This document shows, piece by piece, positions 36,384-45,154 of a stretch of DNA of 50,188 nucleotides; position 1 is the stretch's first letter; every line of letters starts with the position of its first letter. This DNA comes from Streptomyces boncukensis (GTDB lineage Bacteria > Actinomycetota > Actinomycetes > Streptomycetales > Streptomycetaceae). A program made the position numbers and the translations under genes. A model generated the notes under the pieces. The model was not told the DNA's origin and searched no databases. It was given only the letters and a program-made list of their open reading frames with translations. The DNA lies in NCBI RefSeq assembly GCF_011045075.1, contig NZ_JAAKZZ010000003.1:1-50188 (forward strand), read 5' to 3'.

Positions 36384-36926
36384 TTACTCGGCACCGCCCT
36401 GCTCTTCCTGCTTGGCACGGAGCGCGTCCGCGGTGCGGACGAACTTCGTGAGCGGGGCCTCGAAGGTCGCCGCGGCCTTGGCCATCGACCCCTTCATCGC
36501 GCCCGCCAGCTTGGAGAGCAGCACCTCGCGGGACTCCAGGTCCGCGAGCTTCTTCAGATCGTCGGCGCCGTAGAGCGTGCCGTCGACGATGCCGCCCTTG
36601 AGCACCAGGGCGGGGTGGTCCTTGGCGAAGTCACGAAGACCCTTCGCCGCCTCGACCGGGTCACCGGTCACAAAGGCGACAGCCGACGAGCCCGTGAAGA
36701 ACTCGTCCAGCTCGCTGATCCCGGCCTCATTGGCCGCGATCTTGGTCAGCGTGTTCTTCACCACTCGGTACTGAGCGTTGTCACCGAGCGACCGGCGCAG
36801 CTGCTTGAGCTGAGCCACGGAGAGTCCGGTGTACGCGGTGACCACCGCAGCGCTGGAGTTGCGGAACTGATCCGTCATCTCGGCGACCGCTTCGATCTTG
36901 TCGGGCGCGACCTGCTCCCTCGCCAT
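36384..36926 (-). CDS. rplJ: 50S ribosomal protein L10
   Basis: 180 residues from ATG 36926 ([20 protein letters not shown]) with GGAAGGAGG upstream; longer in-frame starts are unconserved. Family segments include [38 protein letters not shown] and [18 protein letters not shown]10 is the stalk base that anchors L12. A structured leader with typical L10-leader features lies upstream, so autoregulation by the L10-L12 complex is likely. Confidence 0.97.
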   Translation of the reverse strand: MAREQVAPDKIEAVAEMTDQFRNSSAAVVTAYTGLSVAQLKQLRRSLGDNAQYRVVKNTLTKIAANEAGISELDEFFTGSSAVAFVTGDPVEAAKGLRDFAKDHPALVLKGGIVDGTLYGADDLKKLADLESREVLLSKLAGAMKGSMAKAAATFEAPLTKFVRTADALRAKQEEQGGAE

Positions 36927-37039
36927 GGGCCTCGGCCTCCTTCCGGGTGATGAGGACCGCTCGGAAGGGGCTGACACAGCGAAACGCCCCGGCGCAGGCA
37001 CACGGGGCGCAGCTCGACCGGGGCGGCGGAGCGCTCCGG

Positions 37040-37142
37040 GAGTCATTCCTCGTCACCTGCGCGGGTCGTCCGCAGCGAGCGGATCCTTCGGCCGTCGTGC
37101 CCTCTTGTACGCGCACGACAGCGACCAGCGGTCTTTGGCTTC
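37040..37142 (-). ncRNA. Probable L10 leader (cis-regulatory RNA of rplJL)
   Basis: Directly after the predicted transcription start the minus strand reads GGGAAGCCAAAGACCGCTGG, then a 7-bp hairpin GTCGTGC/GCACGAC (37094-37100 with 37113-37119) and a CCGC/GCGG hairpin, ending in CCGCGCAGGTGACGAGG. The AAGACCGC-GGT and CGCAGGTG elements and the location match my recollection of bacterial L10 leaders, where the L10-L12 complex binds and represses translation. A covariance search would be needed to confirm. Confidence 0.55.
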
Positions 37143-37148
37143 CCGACG

Positions 37149-37178
37149 AGAGTACGCGAGCGGCCCCGCAGGCGCCAA
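37149..37178 (-). promoter_or_regulatory. rplJL promoter, overlapping upstream terminator
   Basis: Minus-strand TTGGCG (37173-37178), 18-base spacer, TACTCT (37149-37154). The -35 lies in the loop and inner stem of the lipoprotein gene terminator. Expected start near 37142, immediately before the L10-leader-like sequence, which supports the call. Confidence 0.55.
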
Positions 37179-37197
37179 ATCGCCCGCGGGGCCGCTC
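37158..37197 (-). terminator. Terminator after the lipoprotein gene
   Basis: 12-bp perfect outer stem (37158-37169 with 37186-37197) plus a 4-bp inner stem (37171-37174 with 37181-37184) after one mismatch, loop CCAAAT; 18 bases past the stop at 37215. Confidence 0.8.
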
Positions 37198-37214
37198 CGC
37201 ACCTGCGGCGGCTG

Positions 37215-38132
37215 TCAGCTCTGGCCGGCCGCGGCTCCCGCGCCCGCCATGTCCTCGAAGTTCATGGCGCCGGCCGGCGCCGAGACGTTCACGGGGGTGC
37301 CGTAGTCCGAGTAGTAGACCGTGTTGTCCACGTCGGTGGACCCCGTGCTGCTCCGGGCGACCTCGCGCTTCTTGATCAGCAGGTCCTTGTCGTCGATCCA
37401 GAGGTCGATCCGCTCCTTGGTGAGCCCGAGCTGGCGGAACTGCTGCTCCAGCGCCTTCAGATCGGACTCGCTGAGCTCCTGGGACTGCGAGCGCGTCAGC
37501 TCGCCCAGCTCGACCACACCGGTGTAGTGCGTGGCCTGCACGCCGCGCACGGACTCCTTGCCGACCGCCTTGACCTTGCCGGTGGCCAGCAGCAGCTGCA
37601 CGGAGCGGGCCGGGTTGTTGTTCTGGATCTGGTCCTTCAGATACGCGCCGGAGGCGCCGCCCTTCTGGGCGAGCACGTCGTAGTCGTACTTGACCCACTT
37701 GCCCTCGTAGGGCCCGGCCGGCAGCTGGGTGTACATCGCGTCCTTGAGGTAGCGCGCCTGCATCGGCCTGCCGCCGGCGGCGCCCGCCGCGCTGCCCTCC
37801 GTGGTGATCTCGGCGGTGCCGGTCATCCCGGACCCGGCCCACTCGAAGGAGCCCTCGCTCCGGGAGCGCATCGAGGCGCCCCGCGCGGTCTGCTTCTGGT
37901 CGCCCTCGACCTTCGCCGACTCCTGCTTCTGCGTGGTCTTGGACGCGGCCTGGAGCGCGGTGAGCGCGCTGCGGACGGGCGAGTCGCCGTCCTTCTTGCC
38001 GCCTTCGCTGCTGCTGCCCCCGGCCTTGCTGCTGCCGCCGCTGCTGCCGCCGTCGCCGTCGCTGCCGCACGCGGTCAGTCCCGCCATCAGGACGACGCTC
38101 GCCGCGGCGACGGCTATTCGAGTCTTGCGCAC
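37215..38132 (-). CDS. Putative lipoprotein (LppX/LprAFG-like)
   Basis: 305 residues from GTG 38132 (GGGGGGT seven bases upstream); an ATG five codons earlier lacks a binding site. The N-terminus is a lipoprotein signal: VRKTR, a hydrophobic stretch and lipobox LTAC with the acylated Cys at residue 22. A Gly/Ser/Lys-rich linker (to about residue 50) leads to a domain resembling the LolA-like fold of actinobacterial LprA/LppX proteins (GMTGTAEITTEG, EGKWVKYDYD, IDLWIDDKDLLIKK). Such proteins may carry lipids or sense envelope state; the substrate cannot be read from sequence. It is inserted between rplA and rplJ, bounded by two strong terminators. Confidence 0.85.
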   Translation of the reverse strand: MRKTRIAVAAASVVLMAGLTACGSDGDGGSSGGSSKAGGSSSEGGKKDGDSPVRSALTALQAASKTTQKQESAKVEGDQKQTARGASMRSRSEGSFEWAGSGMTGTAEITTEGSAAGAAGGRPMQARYLKDAMYTQLPAGPYEGKWVKYDYDVLAQKGGASGAYLKDQIQNNNPARSVQLLLATGKVKAVGKESVRGVQATHYTGVVELGELTRSQSQELSESDLKALEQQFRQLGLTKERIDLWIDDKDLLIKKREVARSSTGSTDVDNTVYYSDYGTPVNVSAPAGAMNFEDMAGAGAAAGQS

Positions 38133-38256
38133 CGGATTACCCCCCATGATTCAGAGCCAGGCTCGGGATGTTTATCCGAACCTTACGCAACGGCGAAGAC
38201 GCCTCCTGCGCCAGGTGGGGTTCCAGCGGTTCCCACCGGGCGCGGGGCGGACGACA

Positions 38257-38299
38257 GACGCCGGGGTCCCGGGGCGTGCCGCCCCGGGACCCCGGCGTC
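38257..38299 (-). terminator. Terminator after rplA
   Basis: Perfect 20-bp GC-rich stem (38257-38276 with 38280-38299) and TGC triloop, 14 bases past the rplA stop. The strongest hairpin in the window. Confidence 0.88.
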
Positions 38300-38313
38300 G
38301 GAATGCGGCGGCG

Positions 38314-39036
38314 TCAGACGGCCGCCGGGCCCTCCTCGACGAGGAGGTTGCGAGTGCGCTGGGCGTCGACCGGGACGCCCGGTCCCATCGTCGTCGAGAC
38401 GGTGGTCTTCTTGATGTAGCGCCCCTTGGCCGCGGACGGCTTCAGCCGGGTGACCTCTTCCAGCGCCGCCGCGTAGTTCTCCACCAGCTGCTCGTCCGTG
38501 AAGGACGTCTTGCCGATGATGAAGTGCAGGTTGGCGTGCTTGTCGACGCGGAACTCGATCTTGCCGCCCTTGATGTCGCCGACGGCCTTGGTGACGTCCG
38601 GCGTCACGGTGCCGGTCTTCGGGTTCGGCATCAGACCGCGCGGGCCGAGCACCCGGCCCAGCCGGCCGACCTTGCCCATCAGGTCCGGGGTGGCGACCAC
38701 GGCGTCGAAGTCGAGACGGCCGCCCGCCACCTCCTCGATGAGTTCGTCGGCGCCGACGATGTCGGCGCCCGCGGCCTCCGCCGCCGCAGCACGGTCACCG
38801 GTCGCGAAGACCAGGACCCGGGCCGTCTTGCCGGTGCCGTGCGGAAGGTTCACGGTGCCGCGCACCATCTGGTCGGCCTTGCGCGGGTCGACACCCAGGC
38901 GCATGGCGACCTCGACGGTGGCGTCGAAGTTCTTCGTGGAGGTGTCCTTCGCGAGCCGGACGGCCTCCAGCGGCGCGTACTGCCGCGCCCTGTCGACCTT
39001 GGCGTCCGCTGCGCGGAGATTCTTGCTGCGCTTCAC
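38314..39036 (-). CDS. rplA: 50S ribosomal protein L1
   Basis: 240 residues from GTG 39036 ([20 protein letters not shown]) with AGGAG six bases upstream; the longer frame to 39090 is not conserved. Signature segments: [40 protein letters not shown] and the C-terminal [14 protein letters not shown]1 forms the mobile stalk at the E site and in many bacteria represses rplKA translation. Confidence 0.97.
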   Translation of the reverse strand: MKRSKNLRAADAKVDRARQYAPLEAVRLAKDTSTKNFDATVEVAMRLGVDPRKADQMVRGTVNLPHGTGKTARVLVFATGDRAAAAEAAGADIVGADELIEEVAGGRLDFDAVVATPDLMGKVGRLGRVLGPRGLMPNPKTGTVTPDVTKAVGDIKGGKIEFRVDKHANLHFIIGKTSFTDEQLVENYAAALEEVTRLKPSAAKGRYIKKTTVSTTMGPGVPVDAQRTRNLLVEEGPAAV

Positions 39037-39109
39037 TGCTGCTCCTGAGACGGATGGAGTCGTGGTGCGGGCCAGCGCCGGCCCTGCCACGGGGATGGGA
39101 CGGGGTGGG

Positions 39110-39544
39110 TCAGCTCTCGACGGTGACGCCCATGGAGCGGGCGGTGCCGGCGATGATCTTCTCGGCCGCCTCCATGTCGTTGGCGTTGAGGTCGGGCATC
39201 TTGGTGGTGGCGATCTCGCGCACCTGGTCGCGGGTGATCTTGGCGACCTTGGTGGTGTGCGGGGTGCCGGAGCCCTTCTCCACGCCCGCGGCCTTGAGGA
39301 TCATCTTGGCGGCCGGCGGCGTCTTGGTGACGAAGGTGAAGGAGCGGTCCTCGTAGACCGTGATCTCCACCGGGATGACCCAGCCGCGCTGCGACTCGGT
39401 CGCGGCGTTGTACGCCTTGCAGAACTCCATGATGTTGACGCCGTGCTGACCCAGCGCCGGGCCCACCGGCGGTGCCGGGTTCGCCTGGCCGGCCTGGATC
39501 TGGAGCTTGATCAGCCCCGCGACCTTCTTCTTCTTGGGAGGCAT
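39110..39544 (-). CDS. rplK: 50S ribosomal protein L11
   Basis: 144 residues, [20 protein letters not shown]. The N-terminal thiostrepton-region motif ([20 protein letters not shown]) and C-terminal rRNA-binding domain are present. L11 forms the stalk base and is needed for RelA-type stringent response signalling. A 73-base gap separates it from rplA. Confidence 0.98.
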   Translation of the reverse strand: MPPKKKKVAGLIKLQIQAGQANPAPPVGPALGQHGVNIMEFCKAYNAATESQRGWVIPVEITVYEDRSFTFVTKTPPAAKMILKAAGVEKGSGTPHTTKVAKITRDQVREIATTKMPDLNANDMEAAEKIIAGTARSMGVTVES

Positions 39545-39577
39545 GCTCTCTCCGGGTCCTAGTGAGAGGTGATTCGC

Positions 39578-39602
39578 CCTCCGCCCGGCAACCGGGCGGA
39601 GG
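39578..39602 (-). promoter_or_regulatory. Hairpin in the rplK leader
   Basis: Perfect 11-bp stem CCTCCGCCCGG/CCGGGCGGAGG (39578-39588 with 39592-39602), CAA loop, 33 bases before the rplK ATG. It lies too close to the gene to be only the nusG terminator; a leader control element or L1 site is possible but not shown. Confidence 0.5.
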
Positions 39603-39649
39603 CATACCGCACAACGATAGCCCGTACCGTCGCGCGCGCTGAAACCGAG

Positions 39650-39682
39650 CAGGTCAGGCAGCCCCGAGGGCTGCCTGACCTG
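39650..39682 (-). terminator. Terminator after nusG
   Basis: Perfect 15-bp stem (39650-39664 with 39668-39682), CGA loop, 33 bases past the nusG stop. Separates secE-nusG from rplKA. Confidence 0.8.
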
Positions 39683-39715
39683 GCCGGAAACTCGATGGGA
39701 AGATCCGGGAGGAAC

Positions 39716-40603
39716 TCAGTTCTTCTGGATCTGGTCGAAGCTCAGCTCGACCGGGGTCTCGCGGCCGAAGATCTCGACGAGGCCCTTGACCTTCTTCGAG
39801 TCGGCGTTGATCTCGTTGATCGTGGCCTGCAGGGTGGCGAACGGGCCGTCGGTGACGGTGACCGAGTCGCCGACCTCGAAGTCCAGCACCTGGACCTCGA
39901 CCTTGCGGCCCGGCGTGCCCGCCGGCTTGCCCTCCTCGGCCTCGGTCGCGGCCTTGGCGGCCTTCTCCTCGGCCTCCGGGGCGAGCATCTTGACGATCTC
40001 GTCGAGCGTCAGCGGGTACGGGTCGTAGGCGTTGCCGACGAAGCCGGTGACGCCCGGCGTGTTCCGTACGACGCCCCAGGACTCGTTCGTCAGCTCCATA
40101 CGCACCAGGCAGTAGCCCGGGAGCTTGTTCTGGCGGACGGTGCGGCGGTCGCCGTTCTTGATCTGGACGACCTCCTCCTGCGGCACCTCGGCCTGGAAGA
40201 TGTAGTCCTCGACGTTGAGCGAGACGGCGCGCTGCTCCAGGTTGGTCTTCACGCGGTTCTCGTAGCCGGCGTAGGTGTGGATGACGTACCACTCGCCGGG
40301 GAGGAAGCGCAGCTCCTCGCGGAGCTGGGCGACCGGGTCGACCGGCTCCTCTTCCTGCTCCTGCTCCGGGGCGGGCTCCGCCTGCTCCTCGGGGGACTGC
40401 GCGGCCGCTTCTTCGGCGTCCTCTGCCGTCTCGGCGACGGCGTCGGTCTCGACGTGCACGGCAGCCTCTTCGGCCGCCTCGCCGACCGCGGCCTCGGCAG
40501 CTTCCGCCTGGTCAACGCCGGCGTCCGCGCCCTCGACGATGTCGCGCGCGGTGTCGTCGCCCTCGGCGGGCTCGACTGCGTCGTTCGGGTTCGGCTCAGA
40601 CAC
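39716..40603 (-). CDS. nusG: Transcription termination/antitermination factor NusG, with acidic N-terminal extension
   Basis: 295 residues. The first ~110 residues are an Ala/Glu-rich acidic extension not found in E. coli NusG (181 residues) but common in Streptomyces. The NGN domain begins at [20 protein letters not shown] and contains [19 protein letters not shown]. The C-terminal KOW domain starts at [20 protein letters not shown]. NusG binds RNA polymerase clamp helices and links it to Rho or to S10 of the ribosome. Cotranscribed with secE (71-base gap). Confidence 0.97.
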   Translation of the reverse strand: MSEPNPNDAVEPAEGDDTARDIVEGADAGVDQAEAAEAAVGEAAEEAAVHVETDAVAETAEDAEEAAAQSPEEQAEPAPEQEQEEEPVDPVAQLREELRFLPGEWYVIHTYAGYENRVKTNLEQRAVSLNVEDYIFQAEVPQEEVVQIKNGDRRTVRQNKLPGYCLVRMELTNESWGVVRNTPGVTGFVGNAYDPYPLTLDEIVKMLAPEAEEKAAKAATEAEEGKPAGTPGRKVEVQVLDFEVGDSVTVTDGPFATLQATINEINADSKKVKGLVEIFGRETPVELSFDQIQKN

Positions 40604-40674
40604 GGTGGCTGCTTCTTCCTGGCTTCAAGGGGTCGAACATGCGGAAAGCGCCGCCGGGGCGGCTCCGCTTCAGG

Positions 40675-40956
40675 TCAGCCGAAGACGTGCTTCATGACTT
40701 CGGACAACCCATAGTCAAGCACGAACACGAAGGCGATGACGACGATCACGAAGATGATCACCACGGTCGTGTACGTGGACAGCTGGTTCCGCGAGGGCCA
40801 GACGACCTTGCGGAGCTCCGCGACGATCTGCCGGTAGAACAGCGCGAGCCGACCCAGGGGGCCCCGCTTGCCGCGCCTGCTGCCCCGCCGGGGCTTCTTA
40901 CCGTCCGACGACCCTCCGGGCTCGGGGACCTCGGTGGTGTCCGTGATCTCCGTCAC
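40675..40956 (-). CDS. secE: Preprotein translocase subunit SecE
   Basis: 93 residues, GTG start at 40956 with AGGTGAGGA upstream. A basic, charged N-terminus (KKPRRGSRRGKRG) precedes the SecE clamp helix (FYRQIVAELRKVVWPSRNQL) and a single membrane helix (VVIIFVIVVIAFVFVLDYGL). SecE clamps the SecY channel. The secE-nusG pair is conserved across bacteria. Confidence 0.97.
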   Translation of the reverse strand: MTEITDTTEVPEPGGSSDGKKPRRGSRRGKRGPLGRLALFYRQIVAELRKVVWPSRNQLSTYTTVVIIFVIVVIAFVFVLDYGLSEVMKHVFG

Positions 40957-41046
40957 TCGTCCTCACCTGATCCGGGTCGTTGCCCTGCGGCGTCCGGGCC
41001 CGGCCGCACGGCGGTGCAATTCAGTGCAGTTCGTCACGTACGCAAG

Positions 41047-41066
41047 CACACGCCTTGGTGCGTGTG
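41047..41066 (-). terminator. Small hairpin downstream of tRNA-Trp
   Basis: 7-bp stem CACACGC/GCGTGTG (41047-41053 with 41060-41066), starting four bases after the tRNA 3' end. Possible processing signal or weak terminator between tRNA-Trp and secE. Confidence 0.4.
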
Positions 41067-41069
41067 TAG

Positions 41070-41142
41070 CAGGGCCGGAGGGACTCGAACCCCCAACCGC
41101 TGGTTTTGGAGACCAGTGCTCTTCCAATTGAGCTACGACCCT
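41070..41142 (-). tRNA. tRNA-Trp (anticodon CCA)
   Basis: 73 nucleotides on the minus strand, AGGGTCGTAGCTCAATTGGA onward. Acceptor stem AGGGTCG/CGGCCCT, anticodon loop CTCCAAA (CCA) within CTGGT/ACCAG and a TTCGAGT T-loop fold normally. Discriminator G; the 3' CCA is not encoded. Its position upstream of secE-nusG is standard for actinobacteria. Confidence 0.96.
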
Positions 41143-41342
41143 TTGTGTCCCCCTCAACCTACCGCATCCGCGCGGCTGCATGGAGTGCGCGCTCCGGACG
41201 AGCTGCCGGACGGTTGAGGGCCAACGACGTGTGAGTGTACGTGCTCGGCGCGCGGGCGTCGAACAGGAAGCAGCCGCCGACCCGGCCCGGAACCCCGCGA
41301 ACCGCCGTGCTCCGGGCGCCGGGGGTCTGGGAACATGCCTGT

Positions 41343-42578
<1,236 letters not shown>

Positions 42579-42614
42579 CCAGGCGCTCTCGGGGCCCCGG
42601 CCCTCTCGTCCAGC

Positions 42615-42635
42615 TCCCCCGGCTCCTCCGGGGGA
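42615..42635 (+). terminator. Hairpin after the aminotransferase gene
   Basis: 8-bp stem TCCCCCGG/CCGGGGGA (42615-42622 with 42628-42635) with a CTCCT loop, 37 bases past the stop. Confidence 0.5.
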
Positions 42636-42677
42636 ACCGGCTACCGGTCGCACACGCCGGTACGGCAGGATCTGGGG

Positions 42678-43721
42678 ATGTTGCACGAAAGCGCGAACGG
42701 CGAGGGTACGGGGCGGGATCTGCGGGCGCTGCCGAAGGCCCATCTGCATCTGCACTTCACGGGCTCCATGCGCCCCGGCACCCTGCTGGAACTGGCCGAC
42801 AAGTACGGCGTCCACCTGCCGGACGCGCTGAGCGGCGGCGAGCCCCCCAGGCTGCGCGCGACCGACGAGCGCGGCTGGTTCCGGTTCCAGCGGCTCTACG
42901 ACATCGCCCGCTCCTGCCTGCGCACCCCGGAGGACATCCAGCGGCTGGTGCGCGAGGCCGCCGAGGAGGACGTGCGGGACGGCTCGCGCTGGCTGGAGAT
43001 CCAGGTCGACCCCACCTCGTACGCGCCCCGGCTGGGCGGCCTCACGCCCGCGCTGGAGGTCATCGTGGACGCGGTGGACAGCGCCGCGCGGGAGACCGGG
43101 CTCGGCATCCGGCTGCTGGTCGCGGCGAACCGGATGAAGCACCCGCTGGACGCCCGTACGCTGGCCCGGCTCGCGGTCCGCTACCGGGACCGGGGCGTGG
43201 TCGGCTTCGGGCTGTCCAACGACGAGCGGCGCGGGTTCGCGCGGGACTTCGACCGCGCCTTCACCATCGCGCGGGACGGCGGGCTGCTGGCGGCGCCGCA
43301 CGGCGGGGAGCTGGCGGGCCCGTTCAGCGTGCGCGACTGCCTGGACGACCTGCGCGCCCGGCGCGTGGGCCACGGAGTGCGCGCCGCCGAGGACCCGTGG
43401 CTGCTGGCGCGGCTCGCCGAACAGGGCGTCACCTGCGAGGTGTGCCCGGCGTCCAATGTCGCGCTGGGGGTGTACGAGAAGGCGGAGGACGTGCCGGTGC
43501 GCGCGCTGTGGCGGGCCGGGGTGCCGATGGCGCTGGGCGCCGACGACCCGCTGCTGTTCGGCTCCCGGCTGGCCGCGCAGTACGAGCTGGTGCGGGAGGC
43601 GCACGGCTTCTCCGACGCGGAGGTCGCCGAGCTGGCCCGCCAGTCCGTACGGGGTTCCGCGATGCCGGCGGACCTGCGGGAGAAGACGCTGGCCGACATC
43701 GACGCCTGGCTGGCCGCCTGA
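42678..43721 (+). CDS. Adenosine deaminase-like metallohydrolase
   Basis: 347 residues, amidohydrolase TIM-barrel. All catalytic positions of adenosine deaminase are present: zinc ligands H24 and H26 (LHLH), H208 and proton-shuttle E211 (HGGE), H232 (RRVGHG) and D289-D290 (GADDPLLF). However, the segment after the HxH motif reads HFTGS instead of HLDG, so the Asp that binds the ribose 5'-hydroxyl in classical enzymes is Thr here. Deamination of adenosine or a related nucleoside/nucleotide derivative is likely but the exact substrate is uncertain. No clear ribosome-binding site; probably follows the aminotransferase in one transcript or from a weak promoter. Confidence 0.85.
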   Translation: MLHESANGEGTGRDLRALPKAHLHLHFTGSMRPGTLLELADKYGVHLPDALSGGEPPRLRATDERGWFRFQRLYDIARSCLRTPEDIQRLVREAAEEDVRDGSRWLEIQVDPTSYAPRLGGLTPALEVIVDAVDSAARETGLGIRLLVAANRMKHPLDARTLARLAVRYRDRGVVGFGLSNDERRGFARDFDRAFTIARDGGLLAAPHGGELAGPFSVRDCLDDLRARRVGHGVRAAEDPWLLARLAEQGVTCEVCPASNVALGVYEKAEDVPVRALWRAGVPMALGADDPLLFGSRLAAQYELVREAHGFSDAEVAELARQSVRGSAMPADLREKTLADIDAWLAA

Positions 43722-43756
43722 GCGCGGGCCGTGCCCCTCGCCTCCCCTCGTCTCGT

Positions 43757-44374
43757 CTACCCTTCGCCGCCCAGCCCGCGCATCAGGGTCCGCACGAGCC
43801 CCGCCACGAACACCTCGTCGCTCTCGGGCGCCGGGGCGCCCTCGGCCGCGTCGTAGACGAACGCCCGCTGCGCGCAGGCGCCCAGCAGCAGCGCGGCCGC
43901 CGCGTCGACATCGGCGTCGGCCCGGATCGCACCGCGCTCGCGCTCGGCGCGCAGATAGCCGGCGAGCGCCTCCAGCGGCTTGTGCGGGCCCTGCCCCAGC
44001 TCCCGTACGCCGTCGAAGTGCCGTTTGCGCAGCGCGGGCTCCGCGAACAGGGAGGCGGTGATGGGGAAGCTCTCGGCGTAGAAGCGCACGGCGTGCCCGG
44101 CGACGCGGGTGAGGTTGTGCGCCACCCCCGCATCGCCGGGGTCCCGGGCCAGCTCGTCGAGCAGCGGGTTGAGGCGGGGCAGCCGGTCCCGCAGGACACG
44201 GACGTAGATCTCCTCCTTGCTGCGGTAGTGCTTGTAGAGGGCCGCCTCGGAGCAGCCCGCCTCGCGGGCGATCTCCTTGGTGGTGGTGCGGACCAGCCCG
44301 GCGGTGCGCAGCAGATGCTCGGCGGCGTCGATGATCCGCTCGCGGGTGGGACGCGTTGACTTCCGGTTGGGCAT
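43757..44374 (-). CDS. TetR-family transcriptional regulator
   Basis: 205 residues. Classical N-terminal helix-turn-helix, about residues 12-57 (TRERIIDAAEHLLRTAG, TTTKEIAREAGCSEAALYKH, YRSKEEIYVRVL), and an all-helical ligand-binding domain. It is divergently transcribed from the SDR gene, and the 63-base gap contains a 20-bp near-palindrome, so it most likely represses that gene and itself. Ligand unknown. Confidence 0.93.
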   Translation of the reverse strand: MPNRKSTRPTRERIIDAAEHLLRTAGLVRTTTKEIAREAGCSEAALYKHYRSKEEIYVRVLRDRLPRLNPLLDELARDPGDAGVAHNLTRVAGHAVRFYAESFPITASLFAEPALRKRHFDGVRELGQGPHKPLEALAGYLRAERERGAIRADADVDAAAALLLGACAQRAFVYDAAEGAPAPESDEVFVAGLVRTLMRGLGGEG

Positions 44375-44388
44375 GCCCGCACCCTAAG

Positions 44389-44408
44389 GGGTGAGTGAGC
44401 ACTTACCC
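44389..44408. promoter_or_regulatory. Probable TetR operator in the divergent tetR-SDR promoter region
   Basis: GGGTGAGTGAGCACTTACCC is a 20-bp palindrome with a 2-base centre and one mismatched position (GGTGAGTG versus GGTAAGTG half-sites). It lies midway in the 63-base divergent gap, the expected binding site of the adjacent regulator. Confidence 0.7.
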
Positions 44409-44437
44409 ACCCTGATCGAGGGAAGAGGCGCGACACC

Positions 44438-45154
44438 ATGCGGTTGACGGTCTTCGGCGCGAGCGGCGGCACCGGACAGCAGGTCGTACGGCAGGCACTG
44501 GACGCCGGGCACGAGGTGACGGCGGTGGTACGGAACCCGGACCGGCTGCCGGTGCGGCACGAGCGGCTGGAGGTGGTCACGGCCGAGCTGGCGGACCCCG
44601 AACCGCTGCGCGCGGCGGTCGCGGGGCGCGACGCGGCGCTGTCCGGGCTGGGCGCGCCCACCAACAAGGCCGCCGGGATCGCATCGCGGGGCACCCGGAC
44701 GATCCTGCGCGCCCTGGAGGCGGAGGGCGTGCGCCGCTATGTCGCGGTGAGCGCCCCGCCCGCCGGGCCGGTCCCCGAGGGCGAGAGCCTGCTGTTCCGC
44801 GCGGTGATGTGGCCGCTGATCGGCCGCGTGTTCAAGGACATCTACGCCGATCTGCGGCTGATGGAGCGGGAGATCCGGGCCAGCGCCACGGACTGGACGC
44901 TGGTCCACCCGCCGCAGCTGAAGGACGGCCCGCCGACGGGCGCGTACCAGAAGCGGATCGGCGGCGCGGTGCCGCGCAGCCACACCGTCGTCCGCGCGGA
45001 CGTCGCACACCTGATGCTCGCACTGCTGGACGACCCGGCGACGGTGCATCAGGTGGTCGGCGTCGCCGCGGGCAGGCGCTCGCGGACGCGGCCGGGGCCG
45101 GAGACGGGGCCGGAGCCAGGGCCGGGGACGGCTACAGCGCGCAGCCGACGGTGA
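44438..45154 (+). CDS. NAD(P)-binding SDR protein (NmrA/atypical SDR type)
   Basis: 238 residues, MRLTVFGASGGTGQQVVRQA with the GxxGxxG dinucleotide motif (GASGGTG, 7-13), DAALSGLG, and the later GVRRYVAVSAPPAG segment of the atypical SDR-a5 type. A Tyr-x-x-x-Lys catalytic pair is not evident, so it may bind NAD(P) for redox or sensing. The end (RPGPETGPEPGPGTATARSR) is low-complexity and overlaps the 3' end of murB by 23 bases on the other strand. Probably controlled by the divergent TetR protein. Confidence 0.85.
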   Translation: MRLTVFGASGGTGQQVVRQALDAGHEVTAVVRNPDRLPVRHERLEVVTAELADPEPLRAAVAGRDAALSGLGAPTNKAAGIASRGTRTILRALEAEGVRRYVAVSAPPAGPVPEGESLLFRAVMWPLIGRVFKDIYADLRLMEREIRASATDWTLVHPPQLKDGPPTGAYQKRIGGAVPRSHTVVRADVAHLMLALLDDPATVHQVVGVAAGRRSRTRPGPETGPEPGPGTATARSRR

